A DNA stretch of 64,000 bases from an uncultured Paracoccaceae bacterium. GTDB lineage: Bacteria; Pseudomonadota; Alphaproteobacteria; Rhodobacterales; Rhodobacteraceae. Within the stretch, counting starts at the first letter, position 1. Each line of letters starts with the position of its first letter. The notes under the pieces were generated by a model, which ran no database searches, was not told the origin of the DNA, and worked only from the letters and a program-made list of their open reading frames with translations. Below, piece by piece: positions 16,628-25,648 of this stretch. Location of the stretch: NCBI GenBank assembly GCA_947498985.1, contig CANMMF010000001.1, forward strand, positions 124,001 through 188,000, read 5' to 3'. Both the position numbers and the translations under genes were made by a program.

Positions 16628-17644
16628 CTATTCCGCAACGCTGCGGACCGGGTCCCGGATGATCACATTCTGAGACGCATCGAGCGCCGCAATGGCGTCC
16701 TGCGTCAATCGTTTCAGGATCGCGCCCGCCGGTTCCAGCCTGTCGGCAAAGGCCGCCGCCGGGCCGAGCGACAGGATGCCTTGCGTCCAGTCGCCGGTTT
16801 CATAGGCGGTCTTCTGCGCGGCGCCGCCGACATAGGGGCGCAGCACGGCGTAGTCGCGCTCCCCCCCGGCTTCGAGCGCCTGCACGGCTGTCGCCGCCTC
16901 GTTGGCGAGGCAGCGATAGGTGTTGCGCAGGCTTTTCAGCACCGTGGTTGTGGCGTTTTCGTCTAGCTCGGCGATGTGCGCCTTATAGGCGCGATGCGCC
17001 CAGATCTCGTCGGCGACCAGCATCCGCGATCCGATCAGCACACCCGAGGCGCCCAGCGCCAGCGCCGCGGCGATCTGGCGTCCCGATCCGATGCCGCCGC
17101 CGACAATCACCGGCACGTCGATCTCGTCCAGTGCCCGAGCGGCGAGCAGCATGGCGGGCAGATCGCCCATGCCCGGATGGCCGCCGCATTCGGCGCCGAT
17201 CAGCGTGACCGCATCCGCGCCCGCACGGGCCGCCCCAGCCGCATGTCGCAAAGTGGTGGCCTTGTGCATGACGTGGCAGCCCGCCGCCTTCAGCCGCGGC
17301 AGGAAAGCCGCCGGACTGTAGCCCGCGGTTTCGACACAAGCGACGTTGTGCCGTTCGATAAGGCCGATCCAGTCGCTGAGAGCGTCGTTCTGTTCGGGAC
17401 GGGCCGAGATATAGAGGTTGACGCCAAACGCGCGGCCCTCGGTCATGTCGCGGCAACGGCGCAGGGCGTCTTCGAAGGCAGCCAGATCGGGATAGGAGCG
17501 CGGCGTGATATAGCCCATGGCACCGGCATTCACGCAGGCCGCCACGTATTCCGCCGTGGCCAGCCACATCAGACCGCCGCAGAGGATCGGCGTCCGGGTC
17601 CCTATCGCGCGGGTCAGCCGCGTCTGCAATCTCGCTCCGGTCAT
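16628..17644 (-). CDS. Nitronate monooxygenase (NPD) family flavoprotein
   Basis: A 338-residue FMN-dependent TIM-barrel protein of the 2-nitropropane dioxygenase / enoyl-ACP-reductase II family. It shows PILCGGLMWLAT, the AECGGHPG block with the conserved histidine, VPVIVGGGIGSGRQIAAALALGA for FMN phosphate binding, and GSRML. Members linked to beta-oxidation clusters may act on acyl-CoA intermediates rather than nitronates, so the reaction is uncertain. It is the first gene of the unit followed by acyl-CoA dehydrogenase and the dienoyl-CoA-reductase-like SDR. It is divergent from the IclR regulator across two operator copies. Confidence 0.85.
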   Translation of the reverse strand: MTGARLQTRLTRAIGTRTPILCGGLMWLATAEYVAACVNAGAMGYITPRSYPDLAAFEDALRRCRDMTEGRAFGVNLYISARPEQNDALSDWIGLIERHNVACVETAGYSPAAFLPRLKAAGCHVMHKATTLRHAAGAARAGADAVTLIGAECGGHPGMGDLPAMLLAARALDEIDVPVIVGGGIGSGRQIAAALALGASGVLIGSRMLVADEIWAHRAYKAHIAELDENATTTVLKSLRNTYRCLANEAATAVQALEAGGERDYAVLRPYVGGAAQKTAYETGDWTQGILSLGPAAAFADRLEPAGAILKRLTQDAIAALDASQNVIIRDPVRSVAE

Positions 17645-17671
17645 GATGCGCCTTGGGTGATGACGGCACCG

Positions 17672-17720
17672 TTTTGCACTGCGAAAACAATTTTCGCAAT
17701 AGAATTTCGCACTGCGGAAA
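17672..17720. promoter_or_regulatory. Paired IclR-type operators, sites B1 and B2
   Basis: TTTTGCACTGCGAAAA (17672-17687) and TTTCGCACTGCGGAAA (17705-17720) are two copies of one palindromic motif, 33 bp apart, about three helical turns. They occupy the divergent interval between the NPD-led operon and the IclR gene, the natural place for autoregulation. B2 differs by one base from the reverse complement of site C. Confidence 0.75.
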
Positions 17721-17795
17721 ACGCGTCCGCGCGCTTGCCAAGCCTTGTCTGCCTTGGTCTAATGCGCGCGACACGGCAGATGAATGAGGCAGGCC

Positions 17796-18620
17796 ATGGC
17801 CCGACCGAGATCCTTCCAAGGCGCGGATGCCGGTGGCGATGCGCGCGAGTCGCGGCAATTCGTGACGGCCGCAGCCCGCGGGCTCGACGTGTTGCAGGCC
17901 TTTGTGCCCGAGGGCCTGCCGCTCGGCAATCAGGAGATTGCCGCCCGCACCGGCCTGCCCCGCCCCACCGTCAGCCGGATCACCTACACGCTGACCGAGC
18001 TCGGCTACCTGGTCTATTCCGGCGAGACCGAAAAATACCGACTGGGCCCGGGGATCCTCGCGCTGGCGGGCGCGTTCGGCACCGGCACCAGACTTGAGGA
18101 TGTCGCCCACGCGCCGATGCAGGCGCTGGCCGATGCCACGCGCGGCACGGTGGCCATCGGTCAGGCGGATGGCGCGCATATGGTCTACCTGCTGCTGCGC
18201 CGGTCGGTGAGCAAGGTGATGTTGCGGCAGGACATGGGCAGCCGGATCCCGATTGCCACCACCGCGATGGGCCATGCCTGGCTGCACAGCCTGCCCGACG
18301 CGCGTCGCGACGCGATGGTGGACCGTCTGGGCCGCGATCTGGGCGAAGACCGCATGCGGTTTCTCGACACGCTCGACCGCACCGGCGAGGAAATGGCCAA
18401 AAGCGGCTATTGCGTCATGATCGGCACCTGGGAGCAGGAAATCTCCGGCGCCGCCACGGCGATGGCGCTCGATGACGGGCAGACGGTGCTTGGCCTGAAC
18501 ATCGGCGGACCGGCCTTCTTTCTCAAGCCCGAGGCGCTTTATGCCGAGATCGGGGACACGCTGATGCAGGCGCGCGACCAGCTCTTGCGCGCCGGGATCA
18601 CCCGCCTGTCGCTGATGTAG
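17796..18620 (+). CDS. IclR-family regulator of the island
   Basis: A 274-residue regulator with an N-terminal winged helix (residues about 25-85, including EIAARTGLPRPTVSRITYTL and the wing GETEKYRLGPG) and a C-terminal IclR ligand-binding domain (about 90-265, with MGHAWLHSLP and the GYCVMIGTW region). It is the only regulator inside the 24-kb catabolic island. Its own promoter interval contains two copies of the palindrome that recurs upstream of every other transcription unit there, so it probably controls the whole set. ATG at 17796 is preferred; an in-frame ATG lies 12 bp upstream. Confidence 0.9.
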   Translation: MARPRSFQGADAGGDARESRQFVTAAARGLDVLQAFVPEGLPLGNQEIAARTGLPRPTVSRITYTLTELGYLVYSGETEKYRLGPGILALAGAFGTGTRLEDVAHAPMQALADATRGTVAIGQADGAHMVYLLLRRSVSKVMLRQDMGSRIPIATTAMGHAWLHSLPDARRDAMVDRLGRDLGEDRMRFLDTLDRTGEEMAKSGYCVMIGTWEQEISGAATAMALDDGQTVLGLNIGGPAFFLKPEALYAEIGDTLMQARDQLLRAGITRLSLM

Positions 18621-18629
18621 CCGCGCGCG

Positions 18630-19835
18630 TCACATCCGCTCGATGATCGTCGCCGTGCCCATGCCGCCGCCAACGCAGAGCGTCGCCAGACCGGTTGCCT
18701 TGTCCTCGCGCTCCATCGCGTCGAGCAGCGTGCCGAGGATCATTGCCCCTGTCGCACCCAGCGGATGCCCCATGGCGATGGCGCCGCCATCCACATTGGT
18801 CCGCGCAGGATCCGCGCCCAGCCCTTCGAGAAACCACAAGGCGACGGCGGCAAAGGCCTCGTTGATCTCGAAAAGGTCGATGTCGTCCACCTTCATGCCC
18901 GCCCGGTCCAGCACGCGTTCGGACACCGCAACCGGACCGGTCAGCATGATCGTCGGCTCCGACCCGATGGCGGCAAAAGCGCGGAACCGGGCGCGCGGCG
19001 TCAGGCCGAGCTTTGCGCCCATCTCCTTGCTGCCGATCAGCATCGCCGCCGCCCCGTCGACAATACCCGAGGAGTTGCCCGCCGTGTGCCCATGCACGAT
19101 GCGCTCGACCTCCGGATAGCGCATGAGCGCGCGCGCATCCCAGCCGTGGTCGCGCCCCGGTGTCTCGAACGCGGGCGGCAGCGCGCCGAGGCTCTGCATC
19201 GTGGTCTGCGGGCGCGGATGTTCGTCCTGCGCCAGCACCGGATCGCCATTGACGTCATGCACAGGCACGATGGACCGGTCGAAATGGCCCGCAGCGCGCG
19301 CCGCCTCCGCCCGTTGCTGGCTTTGCAGCGCAAAGGCGTCGAGATCGTCGCGGCTGTAACCCTGACGCGTCGCGATCAGATCGGCGGAAATGCCCTGCGG
19401 TACGTAGATATTGGCAAAGCTCTCGCGCGGATCGGCCTGCCAGCTGCCCAGATCGGAGCCCATCGGCACCCGGCTCATGCTCTCCAGCCCGCCACCCACG
19501 ACAAGATCCGCCTGCCCGGCCATGACCCGCGCCGCCGCGAGGTTCACCGCTTCCAGCCCCGACGAACAGAACCGCCCGACCTGCATGCCCGGCACGCTCT
19601 CGTCCCAGCCCGCGGCGAGCACCGATCCACGCGTCACGCAACCGCCCTGCTCTCCGGCGGCCACGACGCAACCATAGACCACGTCCTCGACCTCGGCGGT
19701 GGTCAGCCCATTGCGCTCCGCCAGCGCCCTGAGCGGCACCGCCCCCAACTGCACCGGCGCGATGCCCGTCAGCGCCCCGCCCCGCAGCTTGCCGCGCGGC
19801 GTGCGCACATGGTCGAAGATATAGGCGTCGGTCAT
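18630..19835 (-). CDS. Acetyl-CoA acyltransferase (thiolase)
   Basis: A 401-residue degradative thiolase that splits a 3-ketoacyl-CoA to acetyl-CoA and a shortened acyl-CoA. The nucleophilic cysteine lies in RFCSSGLEAV, followed by GNSSGIVDGAA, the NEAFA block, GGAIAMGHPLGATGA with the catalytic histidine, and the C-terminal CVGGGMGTA with the second cysteine. All catalytic residues are present. The ATG at 19835 is used, giving the common TDAYIFDHVRTPRG start. It is convergent with the IclR gene and divergent from the fused hydratase/dehydrogenase gene across operator site C. Confidence 0.95.
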   Translation of the reverse strand: MTDAYIFDHVRTPRGKLRGGALTGIAPVQLGAVPLRALAERNGLTTAEVEDVVYGCVVAAGEQGGCVTRGSVLAAGWDESVPGMQVGRFCSSGLEAVNLAAARVMAGQADLVVGGGLESMSRVPMGSDLGSWQADPRESFANIYVPQGISADLIATRQGYSRDDLDAFALQSQQRAEAARAAGHFDRSIVPVHDVNGDPVLAQDEHPRPQTTMQSLGALPPAFETPGRDHGWDARALMRYPEVERIVHGHTAGNSSGIVDGAAAMLIGSKEMGAKLGLTPRARFRAFAAIGSEPTIMLTGPVAVSERVLDRAGMKVDDIDLFEINEAFAAVALWFLEGLGADPARTNVDGGAIAMGHPLGATGAMILGTLLDAMEREDKATGLATLCVGGGMGTATIIERM

Positions 19836-19866
19836 GGCGGGGCTCCCTCTGGAAAAAGTGAAACCA

Positions 19867-19884
19867 TTTTCCGCAGCGCGAAAC
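19867..19884. promoter_or_regulatory. IclR-type operator, site C
   Basis: TTTTCCGCAGCGCGAAAC in the divergent thiolase / fused-enzyme interval is, over 16 bases, the reverse complement of site B2 with one difference. Confidence 0.72.
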
Positions 19885-19943
19885 AAGAGCCTTGCCACAT
19901 GCGCGCGCCTCGCCTACCCCTTTGAACGCAGCGGAGGGGCTCG

Positions 19944-22055
19944 ATGGATCATATCACAACCGAAACGCGCGACGGCATCCGCATCCTGACAATCGACGCG
20001 GTGGGCCGCCCGATGAACGTGCTCAGCCCGGAATTGCGGCTCGATCTGATCGCGGCGGTCGACGACGCGCTTGGCGACGCGGCGGTCAAGGGGCTGGTCC
20101 TCGCCTCGGCGCGGCCCGAATTCATCGCCGGTGCGGATCTCAGGGCCATCGGGTCGATGCGCGGCACGCCCGCCGCCGAGGTCCGCGCGTTCTCAGACGG
20201 GTTCCGCGGGATGCTGCGCGCGATGGAGCGGTCACGCAAACCCTGCGTCGCGGCGATCAACGGCACAGCGCTTGGCGGCGGGTTCGAGCTGTGCCTTGGT
20301 TGCCATCACCGGATCGGCGCGGAGACGCCCGGCGCGGTCATCGGCCTGCCGGAGGCGACGCTGGGGCTCTTGCCCGGCGCGGGCGGGACGCAGCGACTGG
20401 CGCGGATGATCGGCCTGCAGGCGGCCATGCCGCTTTTGCTCGACGGGACCCGCCTGACGATGGCCGAGGCGCGCGACGCCGGTCTGATCGACGCCCTCGT
20501 TCCGCCCGGCGCGCTGCTCGAGGCCGCGCTGGACTGGTGCCACGCCAACCCCGCGCCGCAGCAGCCCTGGGATGTGAAAGGGTTCCGGATCCCCGGCGGA
20601 GGGCCGTCCGATCCCGCCAACCACCGCGCCTTCATTGCCGCCGGGCCGCGCGTTCAGACCGGCCCCGGCGCAAACGACCCCGCGCAAGAGGCGATCCTGA
20701 CCTGTCTGTTCGAAGGCACGCGGGTCAATATCGACACCGGTCTCGACATCGAGGCGCGCAACTTTGCCCGGCTGGCGCGCGGCGACGTGGCGCAGAACCG
20801 CATCCGCGCGTTTTTTTCGATGACCGGGGCGAAGAAGGCCGCGGCGCGACCGGAAGGGCCGAGGCTTGAGCCGAAGAAGATCGGCATTCTCGGCGCGGGC
20901 ATGATGGGCGCCGGGCTGGCCGAAACCGCCGCACGTGCCGGGCTCGAGGTGGTGTTGCTCGACCGGGATGCCGGATCGGCCGCGCAGGGCCGCGCGTCGG
21001 TGCAGGCCTCGATGGGCAAGGCGGTCGACAAGGGCAAGCTCGGGCCGGACAGCGCCGAGGCGGCGCTGGCCCGGATCACTGCCACTGCGGATTTTGCGGA
21101 TCTTTCGGGCAGCGACGCGCTGATCGAGGCGGTCTATGAGGACCGCGCCGTCAAGGCCGAAGCGACGCGCGCGGCGCTCGCCGCCACCGGTGCGGAGGTG
21201 CTCTTTGCCACCAACACGTCCAAGCTGCCCATCGGCGGGCTGGCCACCGCATCCCCGCGACCCGACCGTTTCATCGGCATGCATTTCTTCAGCCCGGTGC
21301 CGCGCATGGCGCTGGTGGAGATCATCCGCGCCGAGGTCACTTCGGACGAGACGCTGGCGCAGGCGCTCGACCTCGCCCGGCTGCTGCGAAAGACGCCGAT
21401 CATCGTGCGCGACGCGCGCGGCTTTTTTACCTCGCGGGTGTTTTCGGCCTTCACCAATGAAGGGCTGATCATGCTGTCGGAGGGCATCGCGCCCGCGCTG
21501 ATCGAGAACGTCGCGCGGCAGACCGGCTACGCGGTCGGGCCACTGGCCATGGCCGATGAGCTGAGCCAGGACACCATGCTGCGCATCCGCGATCAGGAGC
21601 GGCAGGATCTGGGGGCGGAGTGGGTCGAGGGGGCGGATTTTGCCACGTTGACAAGGATGCTTGCTGCCGGGCGCAAAGGGCGCCGGCATGGCGGCGGGTT
21701 TTACGACTACGATCCGGAAAAGCGGCTCTGGCCGGGGCTGGCAGAGCTTTTTGCACCCAAAGCCACCCAGCCGGATCCGCAGGAGATCCGCCTGCGCCTG
21801 CTGCATGCGCAATCGGCAGAGGCCGCGCGCGCCTGGGCCGAAGGGGTGATCGCCGATCCGCGCATGGCGGATGTCGGCTCTCTGCTGGGGTGGAGCCATC
21901 CCGCCTGGACCGGCGGTGTCATGTCCTGGATCGATCAGGGCGGCGTGACCGGTTTCGTGACCCGGGCCGAGCGGCTCGCGGAAGCGCATGGCCCGCGCTT
22001 TGCCCCGCCGCAGGAACTGCGCGCGCTGGCGCAGGCGGGTGGCACGCTCTATTGA
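19944..22055 (+). CDS. Fused enoyl-CoA hydratase / 3-hydroxyacyl-CoA dehydrogenase 1
   Basis: A 703-residue multifunctional beta-oxidation enzyme. The N-terminal crotonase domain (about 1-250) has the oxyanion blocks PEFIAGADLRAIGS and GTALGGGFELCLGCHHRIG and the GLPEATLGLLPGAGGTQRL motif with both catalytic glutamates. The central NAD-binding domain (about 300-480) has GILGAGMMGAG and the catalytic histidine in GMHFFSPVPRM. A C-terminal dehydrogenase domain follows. No thiolase domain is attached; separate thiolases lie on both sides. It is downstream of operator site C, and a second, related enzyme is encoded at 30.8-32.9 kb. Confidence 0.95.
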   Translation: MDHITTETRDGIRILTIDAVGRPMNVLSPELRLDLIAAVDDALGDAAVKGLVLASARPEFIAGADLRAIGSMRGTPAAEVRAFSDGFRGMLRAMERSRKPCVAAINGTALGGGFELCLGCHHRIGAETPGAVIGLPEATLGLLPGAGGTQRLARMIGLQAAMPLLLDGTRLTMAEARDAGLIDALVPPGALLEAALDWCHANPAPQQPWDVKGFRIPGGGPSDPANHRAFIAAGPRVQTGPGANDPAQEAILTCLFEGTRVNIDTGLDIEARNFARLARGDVAQNRIRAFFSMTGAKKAAARPEGPRLEPKKIGILGAGMMGAGLAETAARAGLEVVLLDRDAGSAAQGRASVQASMGKAVDKGKLGPDSAEAALARITATADFADLSGSDALIEAVYEDRAVKAEATRAALAATGAEVLFATNTSKLPIGGLATASPRPDRFIGMHFFSPVPRMALVEIIRAEVTSDETLAQALDLARLLRKTPIIVRDARGFFTSRVFSAFTNEGLIMLSEGIAPALIENVARQTGYAVGPLAMADELSQDTMLRIRDQERQDLGAEWVEGADFATLTRMLAAGRKGRRHGGGFYDYDPEKRLWPGLAELFAPKATQPDPQEIRLRLLHAQSAEAARAWAEGVIADPRMADVGSLLGWSHPAWTGGVMSWIDQGGVTGFVTRAERLAEAHGPRFAPPQELRALAQAGGTLY

Positions 22056-22059
22056 GCGC

Positions 22060-22076
22060 TGTCCGCTCTGCGAAAT
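22060..22076. promoter_or_regulatory. IclR-type operator, site D
   Basis: TGTCCGCTCTGCGAAAT lies in the 78-bp gap before the ligase-led operon. Its reverse complement, ATTTCGCAGAGCGGACA, shares CGCAGAGCG with site A. It suggests that the operon beginning at 22.13 kb has its own promoter. Confidence 0.6.
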
Positions 22077-22133
22077 CCTATTTCATTGTCAACCGGCACG
22101 CCGCATGCTAGGTCACCGCGGGGAGGAACGCGC

Positions 22134-23336
22134 ATGACCGATTTGGACACCACCGGCACGGCAGCCGCCTTCCCGACAGATGCGATCAACGCTCAGCTCG
22201 AGCGGCTCACCTCCCATGGCTGGCACGGCGCACGTCTGCCGCGCCGCGTCGACGGGGTCGCCGGGTTCCGCGAGAGCGTGCCGCTTATGACCAAATCCGA
22301 CCTGCAGGCCGAGATGGCGAAGCCGGGATATGGCGGCTTTGCTCCGGCCACGCCACCGGTGCGGGTCAACATGACGCCGACCTCTACCGGGCTCATGCCG
22401 GTGATGAACTCCGCCGCCGATCTCGATGCGATGATCACCGCCGCGCGGGCGCATCTGCAGGCCTGCGGCGTGGGGCCGGGCGACACCTGTCTTGTGACCT
22501 TCGGCTACCATCTCTTTGTCGCGGGGCTTTTCTACCAGTCCGTGATGGAGGCGCATGGCGTCGCCTGCATCCCGCATGGTCCCGGCGAGGCCGAGCGCGC
22601 GGTGGCCACCGCCAAAGCCACCGGCGCCACGATCCTCGCAGGCGCGCCGTCCTTTGCGCTCAAGCTGCTCGATCTCGGCCTGCCCGCGCCCAAAGTGCTC
22701 TTTGCCGGGGGTGAGGCCTTTACCGGCAACCCGGCGCTTTACCAGCGCGTGAAAGAAGCCCTGCCCGACACGCTGCTGATCGACGCCTATTCCCTCTCCG
22801 AGTTTCTGCCGGTCGGCCGCACCTTTCCGGGCGGCACCGGTGTGCATGTCTTCGACGAGCTGGTCTGGCCGGAGATCATCGACCCCGAAACGCTGGCCCC
22901 GCTGCCCGATGGCGAACGCGGTGAACTGGTGCTGACCCATCTGCAAAAGCAACTGCAACCGCTGGTCCGCTATCGCACCGGCGATCTGGCGATGCTGCAA
23001 CGCACCAAGCCCCTGCATGGCCGGACGCTGAGCCTGCCGCGTGTGGTCTTCGGGCGCTGCGACGGCATGGTCAAGGTCAAGGGTGTGAAGGTCTTCCCCA
23101 GCGAGGTGGGCGCGATGCTGCTTGGCCTTGAGGGCGTGACCAGACGCTACCGCGTGACGCTGACCCGCAAGCCATCCGGCGGCGATCATCTGGCGCTGAC
23201 CGTGGAAGGCCGTCCCGATGAGGAGGTCCAGGCCGAACTGGCCCGCCGGTTCAAACGCCAGACCCTGATCGATGCCGACAGCATCGAGCCGGTCGAAGAC
23301 CTGCCCGACGGCCCGCTCTTGCAGGACCTCAGATAA
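22134..23336 (+). CDS. PaaK-like AMP-forming CoA ligase homologue
   Basis: A 400-residue protein resembling phenylacetate-CoA-ligase-type ANL enzymes, which are themselves about 430 residues. Recognisable parts are MTPTSTGLMPV in place of the usual SSGTTG loop, the LLIDAYSLSEFLPVG region corresponding to the adenine-binding block, RYRTGDLA, and a C-terminal VVFGRCDGMVKVKGVKVFPSEV hinge like that of PaaK. The phosphate-binding loop is unusually lacking the double Thr-Gly-Lys pattern, so activity or substrate may differ. The ATG at 22134 follows a GGGGAGGA site. It is first in a five-gene operon with the lipoate ligase homologue and the thiolase/HMGS-like/DUF35 trio. Confidence 0.8.
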   Translation: MTDLDTTGTAAAFPTDAINAQLERLTSHGWHGARLPRRVDGVAGFRESVPLMTKSDLQAEMAKPGYGGFAPATPPVRVNMTPTSTGLMPVMNSAADLDAMITAARAHLQACGVGPGDTCLVTFGYHLFVAGLFYQSVMEAHGVACIPHGPGEAERAVATAKATGATILAGAPSFALKLLDLGLPAPKVLFAGGEAFTGNPALYQRVKEALPDTLLIDAYSLSEFLPVGRTFPGGTGVHVFDELVWPEIIDPETLAPLPDGERGELVLTHLQKQLQPLVRYRTGDLAMLQRTKPLHGRTLSLPRVVFGRCDGMVKVKGVKVFPSEVGAMLLGLEGVTRRYRVTLTRKPSGGDHLALTVEGRPDEEVQAELARRFKRQTLIDADSIEPVEDLPDGPLLQDLR

Positions 23337-23363
23337 CCCAGCCCCTCACCGCCGGAGACCCCG

Positions 23364-24473
23364 ATGACCCAGACCAACTGGCGCTTTGTCACCATCGACG
23401 AAAGCTACCCCGACTTCTCTTCCGCGACGTCGCCTGCGGTGGAAAAAGCGGTGGCCGAGGGGCATGTCGCGCCGACCGCGCTGCTGGATTTCTTCAGCCA
23501 GGACGGCATCACCATCGGCGTGAACGAAGACCCGACGCAGGTGCTCGACCTCGATGTCTGTCGCGAAAGCGGCGTTGTGGTGCGGCGCAGGGTCAATGGC
23601 GGCGGGGCGATCTATGCGGGCAAAGGCTCGATGTTTCTGGTGCTCTACCTGCCGACGGACCATCCGCGCGTGCCGGAAACCGCGACCGAAGCCTTTCCGG
23701 CGGTGCTGACCGCCTTTGCCGAGGTGATCGAGGCCCGGCTGGGCATCCCCGCCCGGTACCGGCCCCTCAACGATGTGGAGGTGGACGGGCGCAAGCTGAT
23801 GCCGACTTCGGTCAAGATCGAGGACGGCGTGATGACCTTCCGCCTGCTGGTCAACGTCAAGGGGATCGACACTGACCTCGGTGCACGCGCCATGCCGATG
23901 CCGCCCGAAAAGGTGCGCGACAAGGCCAACAAGACCCTGCAATCGCGCTACACCTGGCTCGAACGGGAGGCTGGCCGCGCCTTGCCGCGCGAGGAACTGG
24001 TGGGGCTTTGCCACGAGGTGGTGCGCCACGCATTCGGTGTCGAGAACCTCGTCGACGACACGCTGACCGAGATCGAAAAGTCATATGCCGCCGAGTTCCG
24101 CGAAGAGCTGAGCCAGGATACATGGTTCTTAGGCAAGTCGCTGGAGCGCCGCCTGCCGGATCTGTCGGACGCGGATCAGGTGGCGACGGGGCGCGAGAAA
24201 GCGCCGGGCGGCATGATCTGGGCCACGCTGGTCGTGCGCGACGGGCATGTGCGCCATGCGGTGATCAACGGCGATTTTCACCCCCGCCCGATCCGGTCGG
24301 TGCAGATCCTCGAAGACGGCTTTGCCGGGCTGCCCGCGGACGGCGCGGCGCTGCGCCGGCATGTAGAGGCGTTTCTGGGCCGCGCCGATATCGAATATGC
24401 GGGGGTGGAGCCGGACCATGTCTGCGCAGCGCTCGACAAGGCGCTGGCGCAGATCCGCGAGGCCGCGGCATGA
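23364..24473 (+). CDS. Lipoate-protein ligase A family protein
   Basis: A 369-residue protein with a biotin/lipoate-ligase fold. The N-terminal half has the lipoyl-AMP-binding motif VVRRRVNGGGAIYAGKGSM, here extended to three arginines. It also has PLNDVEVDGRKLMPTSVKI, in which a lysine aligns with the catalytic lysine of LplA enzymes although the neighbouring residues differ from the usual KISGSA. The C-terminal third resembles the LplA accessory domain. It would transfer lipoate or a related acid to a protein lysine, but no acceptor protein is encoded nearby. It sits 27 bp after the ligase-like gene and overlaps the following thiolase gene by four bases, so it belongs to the catabolic operon. 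Confidence 0.85.
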   Translation: MTQTNWRFVTIDESYPDFSSATSPAVEKAVAEGHVAPTALLDFFSQDGITIGVNEDPTQVLDLDVCRESGVVVRRRVNGGGAIYAGKGSMFLVLYLPTDHPRVPETATEAFPAVLTAFAEVIEARLGIPARYRPLNDVEVDGRKLMPTSVKIEDGVMTFRLLVNVKGIDTDLGARAMPMPPEKVRDKANKTLQSRYTWLEREAGRALPREELVGLCHEVVRHAFGVENLVDDTLTEIEKSYAAEFREELSQDTWFLGKSLERRLPDLSDADQVATGREKAPGGMIWATLVVRDGHVRHAVINGDFHPRPIRSVQILEDGFAGLPADGAALRRHVEAFLGRADIEYAGVEPDHVCAALDKALAQIREAAA

Positions 24474-25648
24474 TCCCCGTCGCCCTTGTCGGCGCAGGTC
24501 AGTCGGTCTACGGCGCCTTTCCCGACCGGTCGCTGAAGTCGCTGATGGTCGAGGCCGCGCAGGATTGCTTTGGCTCCGTCGACAAGGGCATCGCCCCCGG
24601 CGAAATCGACGAAGCCTTTGTCGGCACCCTGAATACAGGTGGTGCACAATTGGGCAACGTGGCGCCGCTGATGACCGAAGCCGCCGGTATGGTTGGCGTG
24701 TCCGTCGCGCATGTGGAGAACGCCTGCGCGTCGGCGGGCTACGCGTTCCGGCTCGCGGCGATGGCGGTGGCATCGGGCATGGCGGATGTGGCGGTGGCGG
24801 CTGGGGTCGAAAAGATGACCGACCTGCCGCGCGAGCGGAACCGGCTCTGGCTGGGGATCTCCGGCGATGTGGAATGGGAGCGGCTGGCCGGAACCAATTT
24901 CCCCGGCATCTACGCCATGCTGACCCGTCGCCACATGTTCGAATTCGGCACACCTGAGGCGGCCATTCACGCCATTGCCGCCAAGAACCGCACCAACGCG
25001 GTGGACAATCCCAAGGCGCAGTTTCGCCGCGCCACGACGCCGGAACAGGCCGCCGCAGCGCCCAACCTCGCCAGCCCGTTCACGCTGTCGGATGCCTGCG
25101 GTGTGACCGACGGCGCGTCGATGACGATCCTCTGCCGCGCCGATATCGCCGAGCGCTATACCGACCGGCCGGTGCAGGTGCTGGGGCTGGGCGGCGGCTC
25201 GGATTACGTGGCCGCCCATGACCGGGCGTCGATGTCGCGGCTGGAGGCGACGCGCCGCGCCGCTCGGCAGGCCTACGCGCAGGCCGGGATCGACCCCGGC
25301 CAGATCCGCGCGGCGGAGGTGCATGACTGTTTCGCGGGGGCGGAGCTCTTGTCCTACGGCGATCTGGGCTTTTGCGACGAGGCGGATGCCGGGGCGCTGG
25401 TGCTGGACGGGCACACGGCCCGCGACGGTCGCCTCCCGGTGAACAATTCCGGCGGGCTCATCGGGAAGGGGCACCCGATCGGCTCCACCGGCACCGGCCA
25501 GATCTATGAGCTGTTTCACCAGCTGCGCGGCAGCGCCGCCAACCCCGACCGCCAGCTCGATCTGGGCTCCGCTCCGGTGCTGGCGCATAATGTCGGCGGG
25601 TCCGGCGGCTCGGTGGCGGTCACCGTACTGGGCATGGAGCGCGCATGA
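24470..25648 (+). CDS. SCP-x/archaeal-type thiolase
   Basis: A 392-residue thiolase of the type that works with DUF35 partners. The nucleophile lies in HVENACASAG (Cys86), the catalytic histidine in NSGGLIGKGHPIGSTGTGQ, and the C-terminus reads NVGGSGGS where degradative thiolases have a second cysteine motif. That combination is typical of archaeal acetoacetyl-CoA thiolases and SCP-x thiolases. It starts within the stop of the lipoate ligase gene and its stop overlaps the HMGS-like gene, followed by DUF35. The same three families form one complex in archaeal HMG-CoA synthesis, so a three-protein complex is likely here. Confidence 0.9.
   Translation: MIPVALVGAGQSVYGAFPDRSLKSLMVEAAQDCFGSVDKGIAPGEIDEAFVGTLNTGGAQLGNVAPLMTEAAGMVGVSVAHVENACASAGYAFRLAAMAVASGMADVAVAAGVEKMTDLPRERNRLWLGISGDVEWERLAGTNFPGIYAMLTRRHMFEFGTPEAAIHAIAAKNRTNAVDNPKAQFRRATTPEQAAAAPNLASPFTLSDACGVTDGASMTILCRADIAERYTDRPVQVLGLGGGSDYVAAHDRASMSRLEATRRAARQAYAQAGIDPGQIRAAEVHDCFAGAELLSYGDLGFCDEADAGALVLDGHTARDGRLPVNNSGGLIGKGHPIGSTGTGQIYELFHQLRGSAANPDRQLDLGSAPVLAHNVGGSGGSVAVTVLGMERA

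Noticed and set aside
23364-24473. A lipoate-dependent sHdr sulfur-oxidation system, given a lipoate ligase near sox genes
   Set aside because: No hdrA/B/C-like subunits, lipoate-binding protein, DsrE or TusA genes are visible in the window; the neighbours are thiolase and CoA-ligase genes.
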